DNA of 64,000 bases from Burkholderiaceae bacterium (GTDB lineage Bacteria; Pseudomonadota; Gammaproteobacteria; Burkholderiales; Burkholderiaceae_C): positions 1 through 64,000 of the forward strand of contig JAHCKM010000005.1 in the NCBI GenBank assembly GCA_026125795.1. Direction: 5' to 3'. This document shows, piece by piece, positions 63,751 through 64,000 of the stretch (position 1 is the first letter of the stretch; each line of letters opens with the position of its first letter). The position numbers and the translations under genes were made by a program. Below the pieces are notes generated by a model. That model saw only the letters and a program-made list of their open reading frames with translations, did no database searches and was not told where the DNA came from.

Positions 63751-64000
63751 ATGATCGATCGCGTGTTCTTCAGCCTCGGCTGCGTTCTGGGCTTCACCGG
63801 CGTGGGGCTCGGCGCCTTCGGCGCGCACGCGTTGAAGGCGCGCCTCGCGCCCGAGCATCTCGCTACCTTTGAGGTGGGCGTGCGTTACCAGCTGATCCAC
63901 GCGCTCGCGCTGCTCGCGGTGGCCTGGGCGTGTGCGCATTGGCCGGGCCGGCTCGCGCCCGCGAGCGGCTGGCTGTTCGTGACCGGCACGCTGTTGTTCT
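63751..64000 (+). CDS. DUF423-family membrane protein (partial)
   Basis: ATG 63751 runs open to the window edge (83 residues). The N-terminus (CVLGFTGVGLGAFGAHALKA) and EVGVRYQLIHALALLAVAW are characteristic of the DUF423 (YgdD) family of small inner-membrane proteins of unknown function. The usual family length is about 120 residues, so roughly two-thirds is present. Confidence 0.9.
   Translation, partial: MIDRVFFSLGCVLGFTGVGLGAFGAHALKARLAPEHLATFEVGVRYQLIHALALLAVAWACAHWPGRLAPASGWLFVTGTLLF

Overview
The window is very GC-rich and densely coded. Its gene content points to a beta-proteobacterium of the order Burkholderiales (Rubrivivax/Leptothrix/Comamonadaceae-like). This is inferred from the hemP-bfd-tonB-exbB-exbD iron block, a BPSS1780-type membrane protein, NnrU- and Acg-type proteins, and GC-rich intergenic elements of a kind I associate with that group. 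No rRNA, tRNA, CRISPR array, transposase or phage gene was seen. The window looks chromosomal, with many short operons.

Layout. 1-2268: end of an NRPS-type cluster (an adenylation-carrier protein, then a protein starting with a condensation domain). 2565-7960: S41 peptidase, DUF1015 protein, small hydrophilic protein, M48 lipoprotein protease. 7989-10728: NfeD/FloA membrane operon with a third small membrane protein. 10949-14734: M14-type deacylase, DsbD and a secreted redoxin. 14968-18750: a secreted Ig-like/beta-barrel protein converging on a BNR-repeat lipoprotein, with a strong shared hairpin between them. 18880-20620: sodB, redoxin, CBS protein. 20741-25885: iron block, with a Fur box ahead of bfd-hemP-tonB-exbB-exbD-FTR1/cytochrome c, and bacterioferritin upstream. 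26006-29529: LysR, a small protein and two transporters. 29641-32683: Spy-like protein, ICMT-like methyltransferase and a Cpx-like two-component system. 33345-39307: complete tripartite RND efflux operon, followed by a Met-rich repeat protein on the other strand.

The most striking locus is 39886-51317. It encodes a 3,328-residue soluble hybrid histidine kinase with about 16 GAF domains, then an Hpt protein, then a REC-adenylate/guanylate cyclase, all tightly packed on one strand. Together they make a plausible complete phosphorelay (His-Asp-Asp, Hpt, REC) ending in cyclic-nucleotide synthesis. The GAF array has a period of about 520 bp with very similar linkers, as expected from serial duplication.

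51490-64000 holds NnrU, a Vgb-like lyase, membrane and FadL-type proteins, a LysR/EamA pair, a TetR-Acg operon with two copies of the same operator, and a hipBA module. The hipBA module follows three ATGCC-N6-GGCAT operators spaced exactly 27 bp apart. The window ends with a medium-chain dehydrogenase and the start of a DUF423 gene. Function calls come from reading motifs in the translated sequence; no database search was possible.
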